Source: Trichoplusia ni
Taxonomy: Eukaryota; Arthropoda; Insecta; Lepidoptera; Noctuidae
Direction of reading: 5' to 3'
NCBI RefSeq assembly: GCF_003590095.1
Contig: NC_039500.1
Location: forward strand, 3,720,001 to 3,784,000
Length of the DNA: 64,000 nucleotides
Shown: positions 47,073 through 58,732 of the stretch, piece by piece
Layout of the letters: each line of letters begins with the position of its first letter
How positions within the stretch are numbered: the stretch's first letter is position 1
Translations under genes and position numbers: made by a program
Notes under the pieces: model-generated
What the model was told of the DNA's origin: nothing
Databases searched by the model: none
Seen by the model: the letters and a program-made list of their open reading frames with translations, nothing else

Positions 47073-48984
47073 TTATAATGAAACATTCTCACTTTAGCTA
47101 CTATAAATTATTAAGTCCATCCTTGAAGAAGTAGGAACAAGTGTAGTACCTACCTGAATTAGTGGACGCTAAAAAAACGTTTGTATTTTGTTGAACCCTA
47201 ATAAAATTGATTTGGGGGTATAAGCAGAATCCTGCGCGAAACGAAGATGTCGCTGAACAATCCTCTAGTGACCTCGGCATCCTTGGGCCGAAATTTCGGG
47301 GAAAATACATACTTTAATTTTCATTGTAAAAACATCTTAAGCCAGGAGGCCGGATTAAGTACAAATAATTACTTAATCAACCAAATAGCAACTATATGTA
47401 AATTCTACACTATGATGGCTGATCAATAAATCCAAAAAGTGGTATTTAGATAATGCAAGTACATACCCAGAACACTGGGACAGAGTTTTTCTCGGCACAA
47501 TTACTGAACAGTATTTTTTTTCGCTGTGATCAATGGCTGACGGCTCATAATTGAATTGCGTCAGAATTCTTGGTAACGAACATAGATATCTAGTCTCATT
47601 GATTTGTAAATATTTACAAACATTCAACAATTTTGATGCGACCATTTTTCAATATTACCTATTCACAAGGGTCTTCCCGGTTGACAGTTTTGGACAATGT
47701 CGTACTTATTTATTTTATAAAAAAGTTTCGAGTTTAGTCTAAAAAGTTTTTATATCAATATGAAAGAAGTTTTTAATCGCTTTTTGCGGTATTGTTTAGA
47801 CTAACAAATGCCATTTTTATTTATTAAAATACAATGTTTCTTCAATTGTAAGAACATTGCCAATAACTACCACAGCCGCGTTCTTCCTCCATGCCAAGCA
47901 AGTAGATACACAAACACGAACATGATAGAGAATCTAGGAACTAAACAAACAACAACTGACAACTAACAAACTTAACCAAATTGATGTGACATCGAATAGT
48001 CCGGGAGAGTGCGACTACGATATTAATTACATAAAACAACAATATTGTTGAGCACACATTACGCGTACATCATATGTAACGATCGTCCGACTCGTACGAG
48101 TCCCGGTTATTGCCGGACCCCCGCCGAGCGCCTGATTAAACTTATACGATAGATGTTACCTTTGCGATGCGAACTCTCCGACTATAAGACCCTTTTGACG
48201 GGATTATAGGACGTTTTGCTAAAATATGTCGTTATTTAAATTGTGCTGCAATTTAAGCTTCGTTTGGTCGCCAATGGAGTTAGATCGTGAGTTAGGGATT
48301 TGGATTTTTCTGTTAAATATAATATTGTGATTATGTAGCATTTTGATTTGCAACAAAATAAATATTAAGCATGCTGATTTAGAGTTATGCATTTTTTTCC
48401 TAGAGAGCTTTATAAACTAAATATAAAATAACTGCCAAAATCAACAACAAAAGCGGTCCTCTTTTTTAAATGTCAAGTCGACGATTAGCGCGCTCATTTT
48501 TGCGTGTATCCGAACGCGGGCTGCGTTTCCCGCGCACGCATCTCCCATTATCGGGGTCGCATGTCACTTCCGCTGACATTTGGAAACGATCGCACTTTTA
48601 AATTGACGCACAAAGTTAACGAACAATGATTCTCTTGCGCTTGTTAAAATAAATCACGATAATGGAGTACGATGATAGTTTGCATTTTTATTGTTGGTTT
48701 TAGTATTTTTATTTACAGTTACATATGAGCCATCATAATGAGATATTTACCACATTTTCTATTTTATTTCATGGCATTATTGAATTTTGCGGGAAATAAA
48801 TGATAATCTATGTTTATGGGCTAAGGCTATTCCTAATTTATATACCTTCGGATACCCTGCAATAGGATGTAAAATGAAATGTTTTAAATAATATCGTCTC
48901 CCGCCGTCAGTTTTTTAAGCTATTTAAATGCTTAGATTAAAGCTCAAAGTAGAGCATGTTAAGCAAAACTTTAAAGAAAAGTAC

Positions 48985-49030
48985 TATACGAGGATCGAAC
49001 CCATAACAATTCTCGCATAGTGGTAAACTC
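48985..49030 (-). mobile_element. SINE head remnant
   Basis: On the - strand, TATGGGTTCGATCCTCG carries a B-box (GGTTCGATCC at 49001-48992). An imperfect A-box region, TTTACCACTATGCG, lies upstream. Too short and degenerate for a tRNA gene. Confidence 0.4.
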
Positions 49031-49561
49031 TGAACACATTACAGTAAACATTTTTATTAATAATTAATAAAAAAAAATGAAAAGAACAAAAAAAGACTAA
49101 TCTCTGATTTAAAAAAAAGATGCAGTAAACTGTCCTTACGCTAAGCAAGTAGCTGCAAATAACTATAACGACTGAAGAGTAAAACATGCTAAAAACAAAT
49201 AAAGCAATTAAAGAATTTTACTTTTAAAAACAATTAAAATTTAAACGCGGCGTAAAATTATAACGTCACTGGCTCACTGTAAAAGGTCAAGAGATTCCGA
49301 TTCATTTTAACAATAAGTCTATAATTTATGGTAGTCAACTGACAATTATACACTGCAATTAAATTGTAACGACGTTTGCAATCATAATCGACTCGACACT
49401 TCATAAATTAAAACGACGTGCTTGTAAATGTAAAAAACCGTATTTTTGTTCGACATTTTACGACATTACATTTTAATTGGGAGTTTTCGTTGCTTACTCA
49501 AGGTTTTTAATCGCTGATATTTTATGCATCATATTACTTAAATAGTGATTTACTTCAGTAC

Positions 49562-49589
49562 GATCTTCGCCAAAAGCTGAGAAAACGAT
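49562..49589 (-). pseudogene. U2 snRNA-like 5' fragment
   Basis: Read on the - strand: ATCGTTTTCTCAGCTTTTGG, then CGAAGATC. This resembles the conserved U2 snRNA 5' end (ATCG, TTCTC, GC, TTTTGGC, AAGATC in order) with two single-base indels and about three substitutions. The following sequence quickly diverges, so it would be a truncated retropseudogene or a chance match, not a functional U2 gene. Confidence 0.4.
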
Positions 49590-50691
49590 GTTAAAATGAT
49601 GATGACAATTTATTTCTAACATTATGACATGATAGTCTTAAACCAAAATGTCGTCGCATTTCTCATTGTTTTTTTTTTCGTTACTTCAACAGGCATTACC
49701 GGGACGTTTAAGTTGTAGCTGCAAACCTAACTACAATCATTATTTATAATAGCCGTTATGACATTTGCTTTGACAATTTATTATATCACGTGTTAGACGA
49801 CAATTAGCCAAGTATTCTAAACAGTCTTTAATTCTTCATTGACATTATTAATTAGATCCCTACTTAATATTCTCATAATTAACGCCTCGTTACTAATTAC
49901 CCTGAATTCTCCAGTCTCTTTCATTTTAAAGTGATTATAACCATAGCTAGACATTTAAAAAGTCTTAGATACAAATAATTGGTGTTTCATTTTGCATACA
50001 CAAGTACATGTTTAAAACTATTAATCTAACTTACTCGTTGGTAATTTTAACCATTTACATATTGATTTACATGAAAATGCTACCTTTAATACAAAGCAGA
50101 TGTGTTTTATCCTTTTTATCGATTAGAATTAAGAACCCTTTCAAAGCATTTAGCTCAACAACAGTAATTAACAAAACTAAAATTACAGTTAAAATGGAGT
50201 AACTCGCATTCAAAATTCAAAAGCTATCGAGTGTTGCCGCAATTAAAAAACTGCACGCTATAATTATGTTAAGGGTTTAATAGTCGGTTTTGTTATAATT
50301 ACACTGCAACAGAAAATGGAGATAGCAATGTTATTCTGTTATTAAAAGGTCCTTACTAATCTGGATAGTTTTTTATGATTGATAATTTGATTGAATGTTA
50401 ACTTTGTTCGTAGTTTGCAAGATTAGCTTTAAAAAGGTTTGGTCAAAGTCTAATAGGTATGTACGATTGCCTGCACCTATAGCCGAGTGATATAAATCAA
50501 AACGACACTGTCCGCTTGCCAATGTCGCGCAGGTTGTAAGCCCTATAAAAAAAAAAACAAAGAAACTGCGCGATCTGTAAATTTTTATTCTTGTGTGCAC
50601 GTTAAAGGCACAATATATAATGTTCTGCGTTTTAGAGCCAGATTATTTAAAGTAAGGAAGAAATTTGGATATTTTTCGTCAAGCTTTTGGC

Positions 50692-52265
50692 CAGGGACCG
50701 GACAACCCCACTTTAGAGTTAAGCCGTTTGACAGGGTAACCCGTACACGGGGTAACTCATATCGCAGTGTTACCTTTTGTTCGAGTTACATCCTCGAAAC
50801 CCAGCGAAATGGTTAACACCTTCATTATGGTAACCACGTGAAGGGGTTAACCCCTTCAATAACTTAACCCTTTGAAGTGGTTACCTTCACGAAAGGCTTT
50901 TATTCGTGTTACCCTGAATTACCCACTAAACTTGAGCTGCATACTTGCACCCCAGCGGCCCCTCATTGCTTTACTAAGACTACAACTGATTTTCTTCTAT
51001 CGCCGACGCGTCGCGCCGCGACTCGCGCCTCTCGGACAAACTACCTACGCGCGAAACGTCGCGTCATGTCAGCATGATAAGAAAACCAGCCATATAGGTA
51101 ACTAGCTGTTGCCCGCGACTTCGTCCGCGTGGTTAGAAGATATAAGTTAGGAATTTTTGAACGAATGCCCTCGAAGATTAATATTTTTCCCCGTATTTAT
51201 CACATTTTCCATTAAATCTCCGCTTCTATTAGTTGCAGCGTAATTTTATATACCTAGCCTTAAACCTTCCTCGATTATTGGTCTATTGAACACAAAATGA
51301 GATCAAATTTTTTAGATGAAATTATTTATAATTAAAGTAAAAAAATCGAAAACAAGTTTTTTTTCATTTTTTGCATTTTCTGAGAAGATTTGACGGGTGA
51401 ATTTTCGATTGAAAATTAGAGTGTTTTTTTATATTAATTCAAAATAAAGTGAAAAAATAAATATTTTTAATCAAATAAATTACAGCGTATTTGGGACACA
51501 AAAAAGTAAGTTTTCACCAAATATCGTTACAAAAATATTTTTTTGTAAAAGATAAAAAAAAAACCACAATCTTGTTTTTTTGGATTTTTCACAAAAAAAT
51601 TGAGGTTATGTGAAAAAAATGTAAACACAAAAGTTTTAGATCTTTTTATTTCCTACAACTTTGCCATTTGACTTTTTTCGATACGAATTTTAGTTTTGCC
51701 GGAAATCGAGAAAATCCCTTTTTTACTCTTCAAACGTCACTCCCACCCCCTTCCCGACCTCAGATCGCCCGTAAATTATTTTTCCTTTCATTTTTATAAT
51801 ATTCCCCTCCTTTTCTAATAGGTTTCATCCTACTATTATTTTTTTGGTTTTAAAAATTATCGACCCTGGTCTACAAGAATAGACACGAAAAATATATATC
51901 ACAACGTTTGAAATGTGCGACAAGCAAAATTAAACTGTAAGATCATATACACAATGATTTTTATTCCATGTTTACAAGTTGTTCGGTAAATGCAACAATG
52001 GCGCCGCTGGGCGGTAAGATGTCACGTGCGCTCGTGGTTATACTATTTTCAAACTAATGTCTATGATAAAGAGTGCATATTACATTGTCTTAGGTTGGAG
52101 TGGGTTACCCTGTTACAGTGTTACAGGGTAGTGAAAGGGTAACCTGTTCGGAACAGGGTTCCAGTAATCCGTTCGAAGGTGTAACATATGTCATAGGGTT
52201 TTTTCTTGAAGCGCTTAAAAAAACCCCTTCAAAAACCCTTTCAATGAGTATCCGGCCGGTCCCTG
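50692..52265. mobile_element. non-autonomous hAT transposon, 1574 bp, with intact target duplication
   Basis: The ends are CAGGGACCGG (50692-50701) and its inverse CCGGTCCCTG (52256-52265). They are flanked by identical 8-base repeats CTTTTGGC (50684-50691 and 52266-52273). A CAGGG terminus and 8-bp target duplication are hAT hallmarks. The subterminal regions are packed with GGTTAACC/GGGTAACC-type sites on both strands (about 50730-50930 and 52090-52215), probably transposase-binding repeats. No transposase is encoded. The interior carries a Helitron fragment at 51102-51300 and a long A/T-rich segment with poly-A/T runs. Confidence 0.85.
51102..51300 (-). mobile_element. 5'-truncated Helitron nested in the hAT element
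   Basis: It begins at CTAG (51102-51105) with CCCGCGACTTCGTCCGCGTG next to it. Similarity to 23091 and 28158 continues through CTATTAGTTGCAGCG and CCTCGATTATTGGTCTATTG, then ends near AACACAAAATGAGATCAAAT. The TC end and (CAAA)n tract are missing. Its position inside the hAT suggests it arrived after, or was carried by, that element. Confidence 0.65.
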
Positions 52266-52660
52266 CTTTTGGCAATCTAATTGGTATTAATTGGAAGTAT
52301 GAAAATTAGAATCATTAAAAGCATTTGCAATTGAATTCCGTAGGGCAAAGATGTATGTGTGTTGGGATGTCCCCCGCGGCGCTGACTACACGCACCCAAG
52401 TTTATTGTAGTTGTAAAATACAGGGATTTATTTAAGTGTTCGATGTTCGCGATAATTATGGGAAAACTGTTGTTTTAGGCCGTATTATATGTATAGACTT
52501 GGTGTTGTCCTATAGGTAGATAAACCCTCTTTTGATATTGAGAAGTAGTGTTTATCACCACGCTTTATTATCTACTTGCTTGGATTAGCTATTCTACATA
52601 AGTTGTTTAACATTGTTTTCTTCCACCTACTCTCAATGGAGTCTTTAATGAAAAATTATA

Positions 52661-52713
52661 GGATGTGCTATGTCCAGCAGTGGACTGCGATAGGCTGATG
52701 ATGATGATGATGT
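52661..52713 (+). mobile_element. RTE-like LINE 3' tail with (GAT)n
   Basis: GGATGTGCTATGTCCAGCAG then TGGACTGCGATAGGCTGATG, followed by GATGATGATGATG, is the typical end of lepidopteran RTE-type ORF2 (frame ...VQQWTAIG-stop with one substitution) plus its ATG microsatellite tail. The body is missing. Confidence 0.55.
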
Positions 52714-53639
52714 GCAATATTGAGCAATAGCTTGACCAGCCCGTTTTGCTTCGACTTGTTGTAACAAACCCTTTAAAAATTGTTTTGTGCCGATTTAGAT
52801 ACAATGTAACACACATCGAGATGGCACATCTAGATGCAACAACGACGTTGATTATGAAGTGAAATACATTCACTTAGATGTTTGTAAAATTTCCTTACCA
52901 TAAACCTAGTATTTATCAAAAAAATCGTTTCGATTTCAAAAGTTGACATGCTATATTTTTTAATTATATTCTTTTTATATGATTATTTTTTTGCTTCATT
53001 TAATTTTATTTGACTTCTATAATGAACCTATTCATAATCTCCACTGTACTTAGTTTGAATTTTTGCATGCCTTCTAGTTAAATATGCTATCATTTTTATG
53101 TAACCTTTTGTTGTACTTATATACGCAAAAAAATATCTTATCCTCGCAAAATTATAACTTCTCTTAATATATAACCTCCTTGCACTTATATATTTTTTAA
53201 TTTGGAACATAATTATAAAATTGGATCGGGCGCGTTCGATTTACGAGCGCGCACGCCAGTAGGCGCCCGGCCACGCCCCGCTATTATGCCGTTACGTTTT
53301 TACCCAAACTCCGAACGCGGGTAGCTATTAAATAGTAATAAATCTGGGCATATTAAATAATACATTAGTGGATAGATTTTATGTGTGGAAAGGAGCTGCG
53401 TTTGATTAAAAAACGAACTAAGGTATCTGAGTTGTTATAATAGTGTTTTTCTTTAATTTCCCAATCCAGTTCATAAAATCTTTTTTTTATAAATCTTTAG
53501 TAAGTACTTAGCTTTTCCGAGTGTAAACGTTTAAACACTGGCACTGAGAGATTTGTTTAGTACAAATGAGCTAAAAATAAACGAATCTCTTTAAAAAGGA
53601 TTGAAGGATCCTTTTTCTGTGAAAGTTTGTGTCTAGCTA

Positions 53640-53760
53640 TCGGTTTTCATGAAATAGAGCCTGGCGACGGACTAGCGAACAAACAGTAGTGCCTTAAAGT
53701 TCTATTTTTGCCGTCAGCACTAGGGTTCCACTTTTACCGTTTGAATACAAAACCCAAAAT
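53640..53760 (+). repeat. GACGGAC repeat-family fragment
   Basis: CATGAAATAGAGCCTGGCGA, CGGACTAGCGAACAAACAG, GCACTAGGGTTCCACTTTTA and CCGTTTGAATACAAAACCC are in the same order as in the other copies, with indels. Confidence 0.45.
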
Positions 53761-53999
53761 ATGTACTAAAAGATTGCAATCCTATTTATTCGCGATTTTT
53801 TTTGTTCTCCAATATATCCTTATCATAGTTCGACCTACTTTTTGAAGATAACTGAGTTATTGAGGACAGTCGGCGATGGTAATCGAAAAATAATATTGAT
53901 TATAAGTAAAATTACCTGCAGCGGCTGCACCTAAGTAACAGTGCGGTTGAATGTGATCTCGCGACAATTTGCATTTGGGAGAAAGTCGTTTAAAAAAAA

Positions 54000-54135
54000 A
54001 TTTGTTAAGTCACATTAGAGTCGATAACACAAATGTTTGTCCTCTCCGGGATCGAACACGTAGGTCATGGGCTGTGACTGCTGATTTTATCCAGTACAAT
54101 GGATTGTAGAGTTCAATTATGTAGTAGCTCCATGT
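54000..54135 (-). mobile_element. degenerate SINE
   Basis: On the - strand GTGTTCGATCCCGG (B-box near 54058-54048) precedes GAGAGGACAAACATTTGTGT, the usual order of the SINEs in this window. The A-box side is weak. Confidence 0.45.
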
Positions 54136-54241
54136 AAAATACTAGATTAGCCTCAATCCGGAAAATCGGAAAGCGTGGTTTATTAAGATATAGTATTATT
54201 ATGTATACTTAACTATTTTATAAGAATTTTTAATTCTTTAT

Positions 54242-54292
54242 TAAATGATGTAACGGTTTATTCACGCGTATTTATCGGGGTAGCCCGACTAG
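54242..54292 (-). repeat. palindromic repeat family, left-arm fragment
   Basis: AAATGATGTAACGGTTTATT, then CACGCGTATTTATCGGGGTA and GCCCGACTAGT, which is the outer arm read in the opposite direction to the other copies. Confidence 0.55.
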
Positions 54293-55249
54293 TAATTTTT
54301 AATTCTGCATTCTGCACCCATTCCAACAGATTGTGAGCTATCAATATTATTAATACATCCTACTCAGTTACTCATATACATGGGCGACAATTCACAAAGG
54401 ACCTTTTAATGTACAATTTTAAATCATTAATTATTTGTTCCTCAACTTTGAACTTCCATTAATTAATAATTAAATATTCGACACAACATCTTTATTTATA
54501 CCCAGCAAGATAACACAGTGGCCGCACTTCATCAAATTATAATTGTTTAATGAGTTTTTAATCAGAACATTACTCCTTGTAACCGATAAGCAGGTGTTTC
54601 GTACAACGAGTAATTACGAAATAATTTAAAATAAAAATGTTACTTGCACGCTTTGCATAGATAATATTAAAATATTATCATGTAAGTAGATTCAAAACAT
54701 GCAATAACAACATCAATAATTTATTAAAAAGAAATAACAAAATGGCGACGAAATTTTGCACAAAATCAACAAATAAACTGTAAAACAACACAATAAAGTC
54801 TAAAATTATGCGCAAAGTCAAATTACCAACAAAAACACGCACCCTTGATTACCACATACAAAAACTGAGTTGACGGTTCCTGATTGGTCAGTTCAAATTT
54901 CTGCGAAACAATGAGCCAATGAGAAGCGACTGAACTGTTTTATGAAGGCTTTTTTGTTGTATGTAATCAAAATATTTTAATGTTGCCACTTTAGGAACTG
55001 TTTTGTTTCGAAACGATCTTGAAATCATTATATTCTTTCAAACTGCCGATAACGATTTGTACCTGTGAAGGAAAATTAATAAAAGACTTAAATTCTAAAG
55101 ATGCTCGTTAGAAAGATGTACAGAAAATACGGTTTTCGAGAGGACTACCACAAAGTATCTATAATTGAGCTTGTGGCAGTTATGGAATAGTGACAGCGCA
55201 CTACAACTCAAATAATGCTTCTCTCGTCTCATACATAACCACAGACAAA

Positions 55250-55372
55250 CTAACTTTAAAGCCTATGGTTTCGAGGTTCGAATCCTGTCTGAGGTATGAT
55301 TTATTTGTATGCATTTGCAAATAATATTTTCGCAGCGCTCAATGCGTGCGATAATAATATTTGCAAATAAAA
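55250..55372 (+). mobile_element. tRNA-like B-box followed by a large inverted repeat
   Basis: GGTTCGAATCC at 55275-55285 is a perfect B-box. It is followed by inverted ATTTGCAAAT decamers at 55313-55322 and 55359-55368, with further pairing inward through AATATTTTCGCA / TGCGATAATAAT. It is probably a SINE fragment next to or containing a foldback. No A-box is convincing. Confidence 0.4.
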
Positions 55373-55730
55373 AATACATACCTAGTGTTTTTTTTGCTTC
55401 CAAAATAAATGGTTCAGCCTATAAAAGCTAACAATCGCAAGTTAAAGAACGAAAGTAAAAAGAAGTAGAATGTATACGAATAAAACTTCAGTAATTTCAG
55501 GAAAAGACGCTATAAACCGACTTTGGAGGGCTGAAAATATGTACGTGCTTTGGCATAACATCTCAAACTTCGATATACAACTTTAGAACAGAAAAAAGCA
55601 AATTTAAAACAGGGAGTACAAGACATTATCGTTAGTTTAATTTAGCCACTACCCACAGAGCACTCCAGACGACATGGTCCAGCTGTTGCGCCCTGTCTTC
55701 CGTGCTATCCATCATGAGTGTCCATGCACC

Positions 55731-55757
55731 GTGCGCATGCATGCATCGTGCGCATGC
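55731..55757. promoter_or_regulatory. duplicated GTGCGCATGC (EWG/NRF-1 type) site
   Basis: GTGCGCATGC occurs at 55731-55740 and 55748-55757, 17 bases apart, in a CpG-rich patch (55730-55850). The core matches the NRF-1/Erect wing half site (GCGCATGC). No adjacent exon is recognised. Confidence 0.35.
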
Positions 55758-56149
55758 CGCCGTGTCCGCGGGTGGCTCTTGCCTTTAATTGTCGAATGCG
55801 TGCAGCCGGTAACTTAGTTTACAGCGGCCGCGCCCCGCGGGAGATAACGTTTGCAGAATCACCGTAATTAAAAATAACGTTTGTAATTAATGTCGGGGAT
55901 GCGTAATTGAGGAACTGGAATGGACAGTACAGATTGTTCGGCAGTTTGGTGTGTTCTATCTACCAAAAGAGTTTTTGAAGAATAATTTATTGATGTGTCT
56001 AAATAGTTTTGGTGCTTCATTTTTTTCCTTTGTCTTATAGACTGTTACCATTATAATCATATTTCACAATTTTCACGCAAATCCGTCTAGACTGAAACTA
56101 AGTAAAGCTTGTATTATAAGTAGGCAACTAACAAACTTACTAATTTATT

Positions 56150-56285
56150 TCTCTAAAGCAGGCACAGAATAAACGATCCTGCCCATAAAACACACATTTG
56201 TTCTGGGTGAGAATCGAACCCACGACCACTTTCACTACAACAGCCTACTTAGGGCTACTAACCACTAGACCAAGACGCCACCTGT
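56150..56285 (-). mobile_element. tRNA-derived SINE with both Pol III boxes
   Basis: On the - strand the A-box TGGTCTAGTGGTTAG (56272-56258) and B-box GGTTCGATTC (56220-56211) are both well preserved and about 40 bases apart. They are followed by ACCCAGAACAAATGTGTG and a CAGGATCG segment. The folded tRNA would be incomplete, so this is a SINE and not a tRNA gene. Confidence 0.7.
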
Positions 56286-57924
56286 AACAAATAACGTACT
56301 TACTTAAAACGACACAAATTCTCCAATTCGCAAACGCATTGTCAAAGGGTTCATCTTACGATACCTTCTGCTGACCCTACTCCCGTATTTTGTATCATGC
56401 ACCTTGTAATTTCTCATGCTAATAGCGAGCTACCGCCGTGTTTCGGCGTACCGATGGCTACTTTACGACAGTGGCCGGTAGCTGCGCCGCAGATTGCCCG
56501 AAGACGATGTATTATTTGTATTTTGATCGGTAAAATTATCAGAACTCATGTACCTCGATGTCAGCTATATGTCAACGTAGTGTATATGTTATAAGTTACA
56601 GAATAAGTATATGTGTTGTTTTGGGCAGGTTCGGCAATCTTAACCGAAGGTTGACGTTTCAACTACTCACAAATTACTTGCTTCTATACTCCATTAAAGA
56701 AAACAAGTATTTTTTTATATTCGCTAACTTTGACACAGCCTTAAACTAAATTTGTACTTGTAAATCCATACATTTATGTATAGAATAAATGATTGTGCTC
56801 ATCATACCAATATTTAAACTGAAAAAGAATCGAACTCTCTACCTCCAGTTTTACGGTAAGAGAAACATCACCACCATCAGGCTAATCGAAGCTTGCTTAC
56901 GCTTACTTTTAAAAAGTACTGAGCTTCTTGTTTTGTCTTATCGCACTAGCAAATTTGCCGTGTGTATACTTTGACTGTTGACATGTGGATATTTGATCAG
57001 TACCTATGCTGTTCAAATCATTCAGATCGTTCTGGTATTGAGTCACATTCACATACATTTTTAACTTTCGTATAGTAAAATATATTTTATTTAATAAAAA
57101 CTTAGTTTACATTATAAAACATGATTTACACAAATTTCTCGCATATGAAATCGAGCGTTTCCCGACTTAGTAGCAGTTTATGCAGGTTTTTTATGAAGTT
57201 TTCTATAACAATCCTGTATTTTTATTACAATTAGTATCAAGCAGCTCAATGTTTTCGTGCATTTATAGACATTAAACTTTAAATTAAGACATGTCTGACC
57301 GTGGGAATGTCGCACGGCCAAATGCTAAAGTATGTAAATTGCGCGGGAAAGGATGAATGTCACATCGACGGCCATATTTTATTCGCAAGAGGCGCGTTCT
57401 TCGCGCGCGCGATTTATGTCGCGTTCACGTATTGAATTAGATGAATGGGTTTGTATTAGCTATTGATAAAGGTACGGTTTTTGATCGGAAGATTTACTTA
57501 GTAAGCGATATAATTTGACTTTGGAAAGAGTTATGTGTTGAGAGGAGAGTGTGATAAAGTATCAAGGAGTAAAGAAACATCGGTACATGTGGATGACTAG
57601 AAATACTTACATTAAATAAAAACTTAGTAAGTACATGAGTAACCTATCTTTTATATAAAAAAAATATCTTTCCTTTCCTTCCTTAATTCCCTTGTCCCGT
57701 TTGATTTGGAATCAGCAAAATACATTTCGAAAAATCTATCTAAAATATAATAATGATGACGGAATATACTTGACCTACAAATGAACAAACTCGTGTCGCG
57801 TGCGCACCTGTAGATTAATGATGGTGATTTCAATATTCCAATTACCGAGAATTCAGGATTATTCCGATATTCAATGCTTATAATAATGAAGAAGTAGGTA
57901 TAAACTACTTAGTAGATATTTTTA

Positions 57925-58170
57925 CAAAAAAAAAACGGTCAAGTGCGCGACGGATTTGGGACTCTGAGGGTTCCATAAAAAGATGCTGAAGATCTTTTGC
58001 ACCCACCAACGAGCTAACAACCGCTACTTAACCTCGAACTTTATTTTACATTTTTTATGTATGAGTTTGTTGTTTGTTTTTTATGTATGAGAACAAATAC
58101 ATCATATTTTGTGAAAATTTCAAATATATAGCTAGCGCGGTTCATGAGATACATTTAATAAACCGTGATA
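57925..58170 (+). repeat. GACGGAC repeat family, longer 5' copy
   Basis: AAAAAAAAACGGTCAAGTGC, GCGACGGATTTGGGACTCTG and AGGGTTCCATAAAAAGATGC mark the 5' side. Later GAACAAATACATCATATTTT, GTGAAAATTTCAAATATATA and CGGTTCATGAGATACATTTA correspond to the middle of the family. The GACGGAC end is missing. Confidence 0.5.
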
Positions 58171-58644
58171 TCGTCCATAGGGGACATCGAACAGAATCCT
58201 TATTCACAAGACTCCGTTTCGTAAAAATGCACTTACTAAAGTTTTGGATATCCCATCAGAAATAATATTTAAATCAAACTCAATTACATTCCCATTATTT
58301 CATGCACTTTCTTTCGTAGGATCTGTAACATTATAACCATCGAGGAAGAAGAACTAAAGAAATGTAATAATGGTGAGACTTGATTCCTAAGTTCGCTGCT
58401 CGTATGACGGCTGGTGTGGTGTTTAGTCCTATCAGAATATTCTCTTTCTGTAGGTGTAATTGCCGTAGAATTCAGAAAAAAGTTTATATGGACTAGCTAA
58501 ATTTGCAGAGAATGAGTATAAAAGCATTTTCAGCCCGCCTAGTGACAGAGGTACATAAAGCTAAGGGGGTCGCCAAATATTTGTACCCACTCATGGACTA
58601 TATTTTCGGCAGTCGCCATTCCAGCCAGTTCGAGTCGGGACCTT

Positions 58645-58732
58645 GTCACCGCGTCAGCTCTTAATTAAGGACCGAAAACTAATTACGCGATCCCGGTAAA
58701 TACGCATCAGAAAATTGTTGCATCATTTAAAT
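58645..58732 (+). repeat. palindromic repeat family, single-arm copy
   Basis: CACCGCGTCAGCTCTTAATT, AAGGACCGAAAACTAATTAC and GCGATCCCGGTAAATACGCA, then TTGTTGCATCATTTA, align to the right-arm consensus with a deletion in the centre. Confidence 0.5.

Larger units (their letters stand above)
47073..50683. other. intergenic sequence, no gene recognised
   Basis: AT-rich with one CpG-rich patch at 48475-48560, a SINE remnant at 48985-49030 and a U2-like fragment at 49562-49589. Open frames of 60-90 codons here have no recognisable similarity. Confidence 0.5.
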
